From Schoenoplectus triqueter (Eukaryota > Streptophyta > Magnoliopsida > Poales > Cyperaceae), in contig CAXKVV010000565.1 in the NCBI GenBank assembly GCA_964058805.1, positions 1 through 52,863 on the forward strand: a stretch of DNA of 52,863 nt. The letters run 5' to 3'. The notes below the pieces were generated by a model. It ran no database searches and was not told the origin of the DNA. It worked only from the letters and a program-made list of their open reading frames with translations. This document shows, in pieces, positions 22,851 to 32,091 of this stretch. The position numbers and the translations under genes are program-made. Each line of letters starts with the position of its first letter. Position 1 is the first letter of the stretch.

Positions 22851-25800
22851 CTATGTGTAGTACTTCTTCAGATATCGTCCATTGATCGGTGGCATGGGCC
22901 TTTCACCTTCATGGTCTATGAGTTGGTATGCGCCGCCCCCATATACCTTCTCAATCACATATGGCCCCTCCCAATTTGGAGAAAATTTTGGGCCGATGTG
23001 CCGGCCAATGATCGGCCTCTTAAGGACAAGAACAAGTTCTCCTTGTTGAAATGCCCTAACTCGCGCCATTTTATCATAAGCCCTTGCCATTTTTGCCTGA
23101 TATATTTCGAGATTCTGCTGGGCTATTAGTCTCTTTTCGTCCATGGCATCCAATTCGTCTAATCTGAGTTGTTGGCATTCATCCATGGTCATGTCATTTT
23201 GCATAGCCACCCGTAACGACGGTAACTCCACCTCAAGAGGGAGAACGGCTTCAACCCCAAAAGCCAGAGAATATGGGGTAGCTTGCGTAGGCGTTCGGTA
23301 CGTGGTCCGGTAAGCCCATAATGCCTCTTGTAGACGATTATCCCAGTCTCGTTGATTGCCGTCCACAGTTTTCTTCATGATGTTGATTAGGGTTTTGTTA
23401 AAGGCTTCGGCCAGGCCGTTGGCTCTCGGGTTATAAATGGATGAGAATCTCCAATCCATGTTAAATTGCTCCGCCAATGCATAGACTTTAGAGCTCTTGA
23501 AAGCCGTCCCGTTATCAGATATTATCCGTTGTGGGGTGCCGAATCGGTAAAGGATGTGTGTCTTAAAGAACTTAACCACATCGGACGCTTTAACTTCTTT
23601 GAGTGGAACGGCCTCGGCCCACTTAGTAAAGTAATCCGTTGCCGCCAAGATGAACCGGTGGCCTCTTGACGTAGGAGGGTCTATGGGTCCCACTATGTCT
23701 GTGCCCCACATATTAAATGGCCATGATGCTATTGTGGGATACAACGGGCTCGGCGCTTGGTGTATGAAAGGGCCGTGTATCTGGCACATGCGGCACTTCC
23801 TTGCGTGAGCTTCACAATCAGCCACCATTGTGGGCCAATAATACCCCATTCGTTTGATTTTTAACTTCATTTTTAGCCCAGACTGATGCGCTCCACATAG
23901 CCCAGAATGAATTTCTTTCATAACCTGCTCGGCTTCAGGCCCTGATACACATCTCAGCCATAACTGATCATAAGACCTACGGTATAGCGTATTGCCCACA
24001 TACGCATACCGTAGTACCCGCTTTCTTAGTTGATCAGCTATCCTTTTATCCTTGGGGAGGGTACCATGCCGGAAATATTCAATGAACGGTTGTCTCCAAT
24101 CATCGTCTTCTTCAGTTATCATTGCTTCTTGGCATTCTACCTTTTCTAGTCCAATATCTTTATTGTTTGTATCATCTGTTGTTTGACACAATGATAATGG
24201 ACTCCTATTGCGGACGATGATGTTAATTTCTGGCTCTGTTGGTTCACCCAGCTCCTTCGCGAGTTTGGCCAACGCATCTGCTTCACCATTCACAGCCCTC
24301 GTGACCTTCTCAATGGACACATACGGGATTTTCTTTATTAGTTCCATGGCCTTTTGGTGATATTGTATTAGTTCCGGCTTTAAGACCTTATATTCACCAA
24401 TTATTTGATTTATGATCAGCTGTGAATCCCCAAAGATGCGTACAGCCTTGATTTCTAACTCCAATGATAGCTCTAGTCCGGCGATAAGCGCTTCATACTC
24501 TGCTTCATTATTTGTGCATGGTTCGGTTAAAGCTAGAGAATGTCGTATTATCCCGCCTTCCGGGGTCACGAAGACTAGTCCTGCGCCGGCTCGCACAGTT
24601 GGAACTCCCGGGCCCGCGATTGGCTTGATTGACGAAGCACCATCAAAGTACAACTCCCATATAGGGTTTCCTTCTTCGATATGTAGAGTTTCCTCGTCGG
24701 GAAAGTCACATTTTAGTGGAGAGTCGTCTTGAATCGGGTGTGCAGCCAAGAAATCTGCCAGCGCCTGCCCCTTGATCGCCTTTTGCGGTGTATAGGTGAT
24801 GTCGAACTCGGTAAGAATGATAGCCCACTTGGCCAGCCTACCCGTCAGCATTGGCCGAGTCATCAGGTATTTGAGAGGATCCACCTTGGATATTAAGATG
24901 ATTTTATGTGCCAGCATGTAGTGCCTTAATTTCTTCACCGCAAAGATTAGGGCTAAACAATGCTTTTCAATCGGCGAATATCCGTGTTCTGCCCCTACCA
25001 TCATGCGACTTAAGTAATATAGCGCATTTTGGTTACCATCCTGGTTTTCTTGCGCCAACAGGCCTCCTAAGGATCCATCCAGGGCGGTCGTATATAGGAT
25101 GAGTTCTTTCCCAGGTATGGGCGCCGCCAATACTTGAGGGTTGAGTAGATAAGCTTTGATTTCTTCAAAGGCTCGCTGGCACTCGCCATCCCACTTGAAC
25201 GGGATATTCTTTTTAGTCAACCGAGTGAAGGGTTGGATTTTACCCGATAGGTTGGCTATGAACCGCCTGATGTACGCCAATTGTCCTTGTAAGGATCGCA
25301 ATTGTTTTAAATTCTTCGGCGGGGATAATTCAGTGATTGCTTTGATCTTGCCCGGGTCTATTTCGATTCCCCTGTGGCGTACCACAAACCCTAGAAATTT
25401 ACCGGATGATACCATGAATGCGCATTTCAACGGGTTTAATTTGAGCGCATGTTCTCTTAGGCGGTTGAAGACGACCTCAAGGTATTGGAGGTGTTCTTCA
25501 TACGACATGGCTTTGATGACCAGATCATCCACATAGCACTCAACTATCTTGTGGATCAGATCGTCGAATATCTTCGTCATCACCCGTTGGTAGGTGGCAC
25601 CTACATTTTTCAGCCCAAACGGCATGACTTTGTAACAATAAATGCCAATCGGCGTGCGGAATGCTGTGTGCCTTTCATCTTCTGGCGCCATTTTGATTTG
25701 ATTATAGCCTGCATAACCGTCCATGAAGGAGAAGACTTCATAAGATGATGTGTGATCAATTATGATTTCGGTTACTGGGAGCGGGAAATCATCTTTAGGG

Positions 25801-27461
25801 CACGCCTTGTTTAAATCCCGAAAATCTACGCAAATGCGAATCTGCCCATTTTTCTTTTTAACCGGGACAATGCTAGCCACCCATTCTGGCGTCTCTTCTT
25901 CCCGTATGAAGCCTGCATCGATGAGTTTCTTCGTTTCCTCCACTACCTTTTCTTCCGGCTCTATTCTCATTCGCCTTGGCGCTTGTTTAATCGGCTTGAA
26001 GATGGGATCAATCTTTAAGTAATGAACCGCTACGTTGGGATCTAATCCAGGCATTTCTTTATAACTCCAAGCGAAACAGTCCATGTAGCTTTTAAGGAAT
26101 GTTTTCAACCTGTCAGCCACCTCTTCTGGTAATGATGCGCTTATGAAAGTTGGTCGCGGGTCTTCTTCTGTTCCCAAATTGACCTCGGTTAACTCATCGA
26201 CCGTATTAGGCTCCTTTTCTAGCTGTTTCAAAGCATTTTTCAGGACTGGGGTACTGTCCTCTTCTGTTTTATCGTCTAACATTTCAACAGAAGTCATGCA
26301 ACAGCTTTCTTCTGTACGGCGCTCGTTGAGGGACCCCTCAAAGCATACTGCATCATCGCAGTTATACCCTAACCCCCGGGTGTATTTTATTTTACCATCC
26401 AGCCCCAAAACCTTATTCTGGCCGCCATTCCAGAGTTCATCGAAGCGTTTGGCCTCGGTCTTGGATATGTCTCTCAGACATTTTGCCTTCTTAGCCAATC
26501 TATATAGGCTTTTTCCAAAGGGATGAGATGCAACGTCACTGCTCGCTGCATTCTCTGACTCTTGTTCTATCACCCACTTCTTCCAGGTGTCATGATTAGG
26601 GTTCTTCAGGGACTGAGTCGAGTCACTCTGATAGAAAATTATAGCCTTGTGAATGATAGTTCTCCCTTTGATGCGCTCTACCTTTGCCGACACAACAAAG
26701 GTCTTGAGAGTCTGGATGTGGTTTACTTCCCTTGGCATGAGGTCTTTAAAATGCCTTTCGGGAACCACAGTGATTTCTAGCGCTGTCATCTCCTCTTCTA
26801 TTTCAATATTCATGACTGAGTTGGAGCGATAGACTTCCTTGATTGGTTTTCGTCTCGCAACTTTGGGTTTGCTAGGTATGAGAGTGTGCGAGATCGTATA
26901 GGCAACCCCTTTGCCTTTGTTATTTGAGCTGTGCGGAGCTGGGTCTTGTTGAAAGCTTTTCGGGAGTTGGATTGTTCCGTCTTTGTGCCCTTCTTCTATA
27001 AGGTCCTTGAATACCCAGCATTCTTCAATTGTGTGACCTAGTATGCGATGATAAGGGCAGAATTCGCCTTCGCTGGCCCTGTCTATGTCCGCGGGTCGTT
27101 TACAAGCGGGAAGCGTCAACCCGCTCTTTAGGGCCTGCTCAAATATCCGAGCCGTTTTATTTTTCAGGAAAGAGTACGGTTTACTCTTCTTGGCTTTGAG
27201 GGTTTGCATGATGGCCGATTGTTTAACCTTCGTTTCTTCTTTCCCTGATTCATCCACTATAACAATTACCCGTTTACCGCTATCAGGTGCTTGTCTTTCA
27301 GGGGTCTCGGCGCGGGGTTCGCTCGCCATTTCTTTGAGTAGCTCGGAATTATAGATCGCGGTTTGCAGGTTTTCAATCATTATCATAATTTCACTGTGCT
27401 GCACTTTGATATCCTGCATCACTTCCCATTGCTCGGATACTTCCCTCCTGTTATTTTCCAC
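22851..27461 (-). CDS. pol: pol: zinc knuckle, reverse transcriptase, RNase H, aRNase H, integrase
   Basis: An uninterrupted frame of 1536 codons. In order: a CX2HX4HX4C zinc-knuckle-like motif (C135, H138, H143, C148); a linker; reverse transcriptase with KKKNGQIRICVDFRDLN and YVDD at residues 643-646 (25524-25535); Ty3-type RNase H; archaeal-type RNase H (YFDGASS, NNEAEYEAL, GDSQLI, NGEADAL); integrase with HHCC finger, DD35E residues at about D1255, D1316 and E1352, and the C-terminal PNWEGPYVIEKV motif. It copies the RNA and inserts the cDNA. The frame opens at GTG directly after an in-frame TAG, so it is probably the downstream part of a gag-pol polyprotein reached by splicing or lost initiation, not a free-standing gene. 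All visible catalytic residues are present. Confidence 0.92.
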   Translation of the reverse strand: MENNRREVSEQWEVMQDIKVQHSEIMIMIENLQTAIYNSELLKEMASEPRAETPERQAPDSGKRVIVIVDESGKEETKVKQSAIMQTLKAKKSKPYSFLKNKTARIFEQALKSGLTLPACKRPADIDRASEGEFCPYHRILGHTIEECWVFKDLIEEGHKDGTIQLPKSFQQDPAPHSSNNKGKGVAYTISHTLIPSKPKVARRKPIKEVYRSNSVMNIEIEEEMTALEITVVPERHFKDLMPREVNHIQTLKTFVVSAKVERIKGRTIIHKAIIFYQSDSTQSLKNPNHDTWKKWVIEQESENAASSDVASHPFGKSLYRLAKKAKCLRDISKTEAKRFDELWNGGQNKVLGLDGKIKYTRGLGYNCDDAVCFEGSLNERRTEESCCMTSVEMLDDKTEEDSTPVLKNALKQLEKEPNTVDELTEVNLGTEEDPRPTFISASLPEEVADRLKTFLKSYMDCFAWSYKEMPGLDPNVAVHYLKIDPIFKPIKQAPRRMRIEPEEKVVEETKKLIDAGFIREEETPEWVASIVPVKKKNGQIRICVDFRDLNKACPKDDFPLPVTEIIIDHTSSYEVFSFMDGYAGYNQIKMAPEDERHTAFRTPIGIYCYKVMPFGLKNVGATYQRVMTKIFDDLIHKIVECYVDDLVIKAMSYEEHLQYLEVVFNRLREHALKLNPLKCAFMVSSGKFLGFVVRHRGIEIDPGKIKAITELSPPKNLKQLRSLQGQLAYIRRFIANLSGKIQPFTRLTKKNIPFKWDGECQRAFEEIKAYLLNPQVLAAPIPGKELILYTTALDGSLGGLLAQENQDGNQNALYYLSRMMVGAEHGYSPIEKHCLALIFAVKKLRHYMLAHKIILISKVDPLKYLMTRPMLTGRLAKWAIILTEFDITYTPQKAIKGQALADFLAAHPIQDDSPLKCDFPDEETLHIEEGNPIWELYFDGASSIKPIAGPGVPTVRAGAGLVFVTPEGGIIRHSLALTEPCTNNEAEYEALIAGLELSLELEIKAVRIFGDSQLIINQIIGEYKVLKPELIQYHQKAMELIKKIPYVSIEKVTRAVNGEADALAKLAKELGEPTEPEINIIVRNRSPLSLCQTTDDTNNKDIGLEKVECQEAMITEEDDDWRQPFIEYFRHGTLPKDKRIADQLRKRVLRYAYVGNTLYRRSYDQLWLRCVSGPEAEQVMKEIHSGLCGAHQSGLKMKLKIKRMGYYWPTMVADCEAHARKCRMCQIHGPFIHQAPSPLYPTIASWPFNMWGTDIVGPIDPPTSRGHRFILAATDYFTKWAEAVPLKEVKASDVVKFFKTHILYRFGTPQRIISDNGTAFKSSKVYALAEQFNMDWRFSSIYNPRANGLAEAFNKTLINIMKKTVDGNQRDWDNRLQEALWAYRTTYRTPTQATPYSLAFGVEAVLPLEVELPSLRVAMQNDMTMDECQQLRLDELDAMDEKRLIAQQNLEIYQAKMARAYDKMARVRAFQQGELVLVLKRPIIGRHIGPKFSPNWEGPYVIEKVYGGGAYQLIDHEGERPMPPINGRYLKKYYT

Positions 27462-28001
27462 CTAGTGCCTCATTTCATCGATTACGTTCCAGATGCGAGC
27501 TTTAAAATTTTCCCGCCACGAGCGTTCTTCGCTTACAGGCCTTGGCCTAACCGGGTTATCCCTTCCGCTACCAGATCCCATATTGATCATAAATGACTCC
27601 TCGCTTTCATTATCTGTTTCAGGCCCTTTGTATGGCTTCTTGAAAATGTGATAGATGATCTCTTCGTCAGATTCTTCTTCCCAGGGCTGACGACCATGGC
27701 TAGATTCTTCTCCCGAGGTAATGTCGCCCGAGTCGTTGGAATCTTCAGAGTCTTCTCCTGAAGTTGCCTCTGTGATCTGAATTTGAGGGGTGTTGGTAGG
27801 TTTAAAGTTGAAAATGACCTCCTCCTCAGAATCACTTGAATTGACTCCGCTCAGCTTTGTTTGGGCTTTATACGTAGCCACCTGTTTGAGTTCGAACACC
27901 TCGGGGTCTTTGAGTTCGAACACCTCGGGGTCTTTGAGTTCGAACACCTCGGGGTTTAATATTAAATTTGACCTCTTCTTCTTCTCCGGATGAGGTATCA
28001 A
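27462..28001 (-). CDS. Acidic spacer between protease and pol, in pol frame
   Basis: A 179-codon frame in the same phase as pol, separated from it by one TAG (27462-27464). It starts with three PEVFELKD units encoded by a 24-bp tandem repeat, then is rich in Ser, Asp and Glu. It overlaps the end of the protease frame in a different phase. The region corresponds to where Ogre elements carry an intron between protease and reverse transcriptase, so it may be intron or linker sequence. Confidence 0.5.
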   Translation of the reverse strand: MIPHPEKKKRSNLILNPEVFELKDPEVFELKDPEVFELKQVATYKAQTKLSGVNSSDSEEEVIFNFKPTNTPQIQITEATSGEDSEDSNDSGDITSGEESSHGRQPWEEESDEEIIYHIFKKPYKGPETDNESEESFMINMGSGSGRDNPVRPRPVSEERSWRENFKARIWNVIDEMRH

Positions 28002-29307
28002 ATTTAGGGCCTTTATTGAAAGGTTTCTGACCTGCTTTTGTTATTGGCCGGCTCGGCGCCACGGCGGATTTAGGCAGAAAATATTGGGCGTCATTGAATT
28101 TAATCTCATGCACCCCGAATGGTTTGACATCTCCGTCAATTCTCTTTTGTTTACCATTCTCAATATATTTCAGGCACTGGTGCAGAGTAGAGGGTATGAC
28201 CTGATTACTGTGAAGCCACGGGCGACCCAGTAACGCCCGATAAGAAGTTTCAGCGTCAATGACATAGAATTTGGTAGGCGCTTTTAGGCTTCCACATTGC
28301 AGGTTCAGAGTTATAGCTCCCAGGGCCTTTTGGGAGTTTTGATTGAAGCCATGAATGATCACCTTTTCATCAGATAAGTTCTTCACATCTAAGGTGATGG
28401 TCTTTAGGGTTTTAAGCGGCATGATATTGATCGAGGACCCCGCGTCGACCAGGATGCGACCAATCTTTTGCCCTCCACAGTTTCCGGTGATGTATAGCGG
28501 GCGGTTGTGGTCGACGGTGCCTATTAGGAGGTCATCGTCTGTGAAATTTATGCAGGCGGCCCGCTTGGCGGTGAATAGGGATTCCTGCATATTTTGCTCG
28601 ATAAAGTATGACTTGTACTTCTCAGGATCTTGCAAGGCTTGGATTAGTACTTCCCTTAGGTCTTGCGACATCATTAATGCGTCAAATATGCTCAGTAACG
28701 CTGGGATCTTACGCAGATGTGCCAGCACATTGTATTCTTCACCCGTCGGCCGGGTCTTTTCTGGGTTCTTGTTTAGGTTCTCAGCCTCTTTGCCTTTATT
28801 CTGAGCTTTATCTTTTCCCTTATCAAAATCTTTGGGAGCTTGCCTCTCAGGTACGTAAGTCCTGGACCGGAGCACGGCTTTGCATTCTTCATTTTTTGTC
28901 CCAGAGGTGCTTGCCTCCCCTTCGTCGTTTAGGAAGAACATCTCCTCTAATGTTGGCATATCTTCGTCGTGAGAAGAATATACCATGTTGCACGAAGCAC
29001 CCCAGATTTCTTCGCTTTCTTCTTTATTTACTTCTTCATCTACATCTTCTTTCTTTTGACCTAGGGTTAACTTCTCCCAATCTTCTTTGGAGATGAAGTG
29101 TTGAAGGGTAATCGCCTCGGGACTGCCCTGCTCGCATTCTTCAATTTTGTTCTTTCTGGACTTGTTGCTTCTATACTTCTTTCTTTTCTTGAGAACCTGA
29201 TCTTGGCTCTGGTCCACCTTATAGTATACCCTGGGTTTTGGTGGGACCACTGGCGTGATGTCGTCTTTCCATCTCATGCCGGGTTCTTTCTTAAGAGCTT
29301 TAAGCAT
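27868..29307 (-). CDS. pro: Retroviral-type aspartic protease region
   Basis: A 479-codon frame in phase with gag. The first 250 residues are charged and lysine/glutamate-rich. The pepsin-like retroviral protease follows: RILVDAGSSINIMP (catalytic Asp at residue 288; DAG in place of the usual DSG/DTG) and YRALLGRPWLH near residues 356-366. It would cut the polyprotein. The reading frame then runs into the 24-bp tandem repeat at 27886-27957, giving RGVRTQRP units, and stops at 27868. It follows the gag frame after a TAA at 29341-29343 with 11 sense codons between, so no separate initiation site is evident. Confidence 0.8.
   Translation of the reverse strand: MLKALKKEPGMRWKDDITPVVPPKPRVYYKVDQSQDQVLKKRKKYRSNKSRKNKIEECEQGSPEAITLQHFISKEDWEKLTLGQKKEDVDEEVNKEESEEIWGASCNMVYSSHDEDMPTLEEMFFLNDEGEASTSGTKNEECKAVLRSRTYVPERQAPKDFDKGKDKAQNKGKEAENLNKNPEKTRPTGEEYNVLAHLRKIPALLSIFDALMMSQDLREVLIQALQDPEKYKSYFIEQNMQESLFTAKRAACINFTDDDLLIGTVDHNRPLYITGNCGGQKIGRILVDAGSSINIMPLKTLKTITLDVKNLSDEKVIIHGFNQNSQKALGAITLNLQCGSLKAPTKFYVIDAETSYRALLGRPWLHSNQVIPSTLHQCLKYIENGKQKRIDGDVKPFGVHEIKFNDAQYFLPKSAVAPSRPITKAGQKPFNKGPKFDTSSGEEEEVKFNIKPRGVRTQRPRGVRTQRPRGVRTQTGGYV
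27886..27957. repeat. 24-bp tandem repeat, three units
   Basis: TTGAGTTCGAACACCTCGGG plus four bases is repeated at 27886, 27910 and 27934. It sits where the protease phase gives way to the pol phase; both frames read through it. The unit is a multiple of three, so copy-number change would not shift phase. Confidence 0.9.
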
Positions 29308-29340
29308 TTTAATTGACTTCTTCGATAAGTGCGTAGTCCA

Positions 29341-30159
29341 TTATTCCTCTTGGTCTTTACTTAACTGGCCCGGGATCTTCTCTTCTTCGTGAGAGATCAT
29401 ATTGGCTTGTTCATGGGCTGATGGGCTTTGCAAGAACCCTTTGGGTAAAGTAATTTCACCATTTTTGTATGCCTTTTCGACCCAATCTTTGAAGACCCAG
29501 CAATCTTCAATTGAGTGCCCTAGTACTCTATGGTATGGGCAGAAGTTGGGTTCGTCCGATTTATCGGCATCTTCTGGGCGTTTACTGGCCGGTAGGGCTA
29601 GACCGTTCTTTAGTGCCCCCCTGAAGATTTGGGCAACTTTATCTTTCCTGAAGGAGTACGGTTTAGTCTTCTTTTGTTTAAGGGTTTCAAAACTCCGTGA
29701 AATTCCTCCTGGATTGGGCCTAGGTCCTTTATTGTAATTGTTGTCATTCGTGCCGTTGTTGCCGCTTTGGGTATCTGCGTTAGCGACCATCTTATCTTTT
29801 AATGAGGTGAATGCCACTTTGGTCTCGGCTCGGGCTCCTCGTTGCGGCCTATTGTTCATGAAGTTCGGCACGTTGTGCGGTGACATCCTTTCCATATTGG
29901 ATACCGATCTGAGCAAATCTTTGAACGTGTTGACCTTTGTCACACCAAGTAGCATGCCCATCCACCCGTCAATGTTTTTCATGATTAGGTTGACAGCCTC
30001 ATCTTCAGTTAGTGTGCGGTCGCATTTGATGCTGAGGTTCCGCCATCTATTGATAAAATCTGTCATTGACTCCCCTTTCTTGGGTTTAGTGATCGCCAGA
30101 TCGGCTATGTTTATTTTGTCAGACACCATGACAAATCGTGCCCTGAACGAGTCCGCCAT
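29341..30159 (-). pseudogene. gag: gag, C-terminal part with zinc knuckle
   Basis: This continues the gag frame after a TGA at 30166-30168. It carries the second half of the retrotransposon gag domain (KKGESMTDFINRWRNLSIKC) and a CX2HX4HX4C motif at C207, H210, H215 and C220 (CPYHRVLGHSIEDC), the standard knuckle spacing with His in the second position. Gag forms the particle and binds RNA. The frame ends in TAA at 29341-29343 before the protease frame. Given as broken because it lacks its own start and is cut off from the N-terminal half by the TGA; the ATG at its beginning is an internal methionine. Confidence 0.8.
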
Positions 30160-30165
30160 CTCGTC

Positions 30166-32010
30166 TCAGGTCCTGATGCTGTTGTTTTCCAGCGAATAAT
30201 ACCATTGGAAGGCGGTTCCCACCAAGCTTTGAGGGAATTGTCTTAACAACAGTGCATCATTGCCGCCCATGTTACCGCACGAGGCCACAAAATGGGTCAG
30301 GTGTTGTTCGGGGTTTAGATCTTTATTGCCCTCCCCGGAGAAGGTCCTGAAGCGGGGGATCACATACCCTTTGGAATATTCTTCCAAATCATATATGGCG
30401 GGGTATGGATGTCCACAGTTTTTAACGGGAGGGATAGCGTATCCACCTCCAGCTATTTGCATTTGCTGGGCAATCATGGCTTGAATCTCTCTCCGGGATA
30501 TTCCCGTTGGTTCAGCCTCCACTTCTATTGTTCTATGTGGATGGGGTTTAGAATTGACGGGTTGTTTTCCCTTATGATTGCTTTTGGTACTGTGGACCCC
30601 TTCTTGACGGGAGCTACCAGCTTTGAAATTGGCGTCTTGTGATTCTTGTAAGGATTTGACCGCCTTAATCAATTCTTCATTTTGTTTCAGCATGGTAGCG
30701 ATTAACTCCCGTTGCCTAATCAACTCTTCATCCCGTGCCTCGATGTGGCCTTTCAAGATCTCAATTTCATCGACGGGCACTTCGGGACGTGTTTCAACGT
30801 CATCTTCATTATCATTATCGAAGAAGTCAGGATTTTCATTGTGATCTTCTCCTTCCCTGCTGTTGCCCTCGGGGTTGACTCTCTTGGGAGGTCTCCCTTT
30901 CCTACCATTATTTTTGTTGGTATTGGTGACGTGAGCTTGATTAGGCGGGGACTGGTCGTCCTGGACCATGTTCACCTCATCATCAGTGTCTGGATCAGTA
31001 TCGTAGCTTATACTGATGGTGTTGACTGAGAAGTGCTCTTCACAGCGAGCGGTTCTTCTCTTCTTCTTCGTTTGGTCAGGGGCAGTTATTTTTAAGTTGT
31101 TGAGTGGTACTCTCGAGCCTAATCGGCTGAATACACTCTTCTGACCTAAGCGGCTGAATACGCTTTCAGGCGGGGCGTTAGGTTTGCCGGCCTTACTGGG
31201 CTGGGTTTGAGATTGGGGTTTCGTTGGTTGGGAACCCTTTGGGTCCCACACCTGCTGGGTGCTAGGTGTTGCCTTTGATGTAAACCTTCTTGGGTGCGGA
31301 GTTGTGATAATGGCTTGCGACTGAGCCATATCTTGAGATTGATTGGGGCGGGAGACATATTGTCTCGACCTAGCGTTTCTAACGCTCTTCCTCTGTTTGA
31401 GGGCCCTGTGAGCCTTGTAGATGGCTTCTGCAGGGGCTTGAGACTTGTGCTGGCTGTGTTGAGGCCTTTGAGTTGGGCGAGGTGTGGGCTTAGGCACCTC
31501 CCATGCCTGGCGGAGCTGGCCGGTGGCTGAGTTCTTAGCCACTATACGGAGAGCTGTGAATTTGTTGGAGACTGGGATAGCTGGCCTAGCAACCAGCTGA
31601 TTCTGGTATGCATCCAGGGCCTTTTTCCTGGATGCTTGAGAGTTGCGGGTAACTTGGGCTGCGGCCGTTGGGGCTGTCCTCTTGGACGGTCGCCTTCTCC
31701 TCTTTGGGGAGGTAGTAGGAGAGGTCATTACATTGTTGGAAATACCCTTAGGAGTTAGGGTAATTGAGTCCTCTTCCTCGTCCGGGATGGAGATCCAGAC
31801 GGTTGCGGGAGTGATCGTGGCCACTGGAGCTGGGCCGTAGAAGGTGAGTTCTTGCAGGATAGTCCCGAAGAACATGAATAGTTTGCCCTCTGGGCTCTGT
31901 GCAGGAGTGACGGTGTAAGGAGCGAGGTTGAAGTTTCCAAAATATGCCATTTCCTGCAAAAACGAAAATACTTGAAAATCATTAGTCATTTTTAGCGCAT
32001 AGAAGACCAC
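30166..32010 (-). pseudogene. gag: gag, N-terminal part
   Basis: A 614-codon frame beginning about 80 bp from the 5' LTR. It starts at an ATG at 32010; another in-frame ATG is at 31950 (MAYFGNFN). The N-terminal half is basic and Pro/Ser/Gln-rich with two SVFSRLG repeats. An acidic stretch, a predicted coiled coil (HIEARDEELIRQRELIATML) and the start of the gag domain (FRTFSGEGNKDLNPEQHL, LPQSL-type motif, GTAFQWYYSL) follow. The frame stops at TGA directly after SIRT, where a Trp codon is usual in this domain, and resumes in phase as the C-terminal part; this looks like a TGG-to-TGA change. Confidence 0.85.
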
Positions 32011-32067
32011 TTGTATCTTTTAACTATTCTATTTGCTTCTTTCTTTCAAAGATAAGAGGAGAATCTA

Positions 32068-32086
32068 GGTCCCACCGGGCGTGCCA
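32068..32086 (-). other. Primer binding site
   Basis: On the minus strand TGGCACGCCCGGTGGGACC begins five bases after the 5' LTR end. The TGG start matches a tRNA CCA tail. The tRNA identity was not determined. Confidence 0.75.
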
Positions 32087-32091
32087 GATCC

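Noticed and set aside
27462..27464. Programmed stop-codon readthrough at the TAG before pol
   Set aside because: No known readthrough context or conserved downstream structure was seen; splicing or decay explains it more simply, so it is noted only within the frame-architecture finding.
22911..32000. Many plus-strand open frames opposite gag and pol
   Set aside because: Shadows of the real minus-strand polyprotein; codon composition and similarity support only the minus strand.
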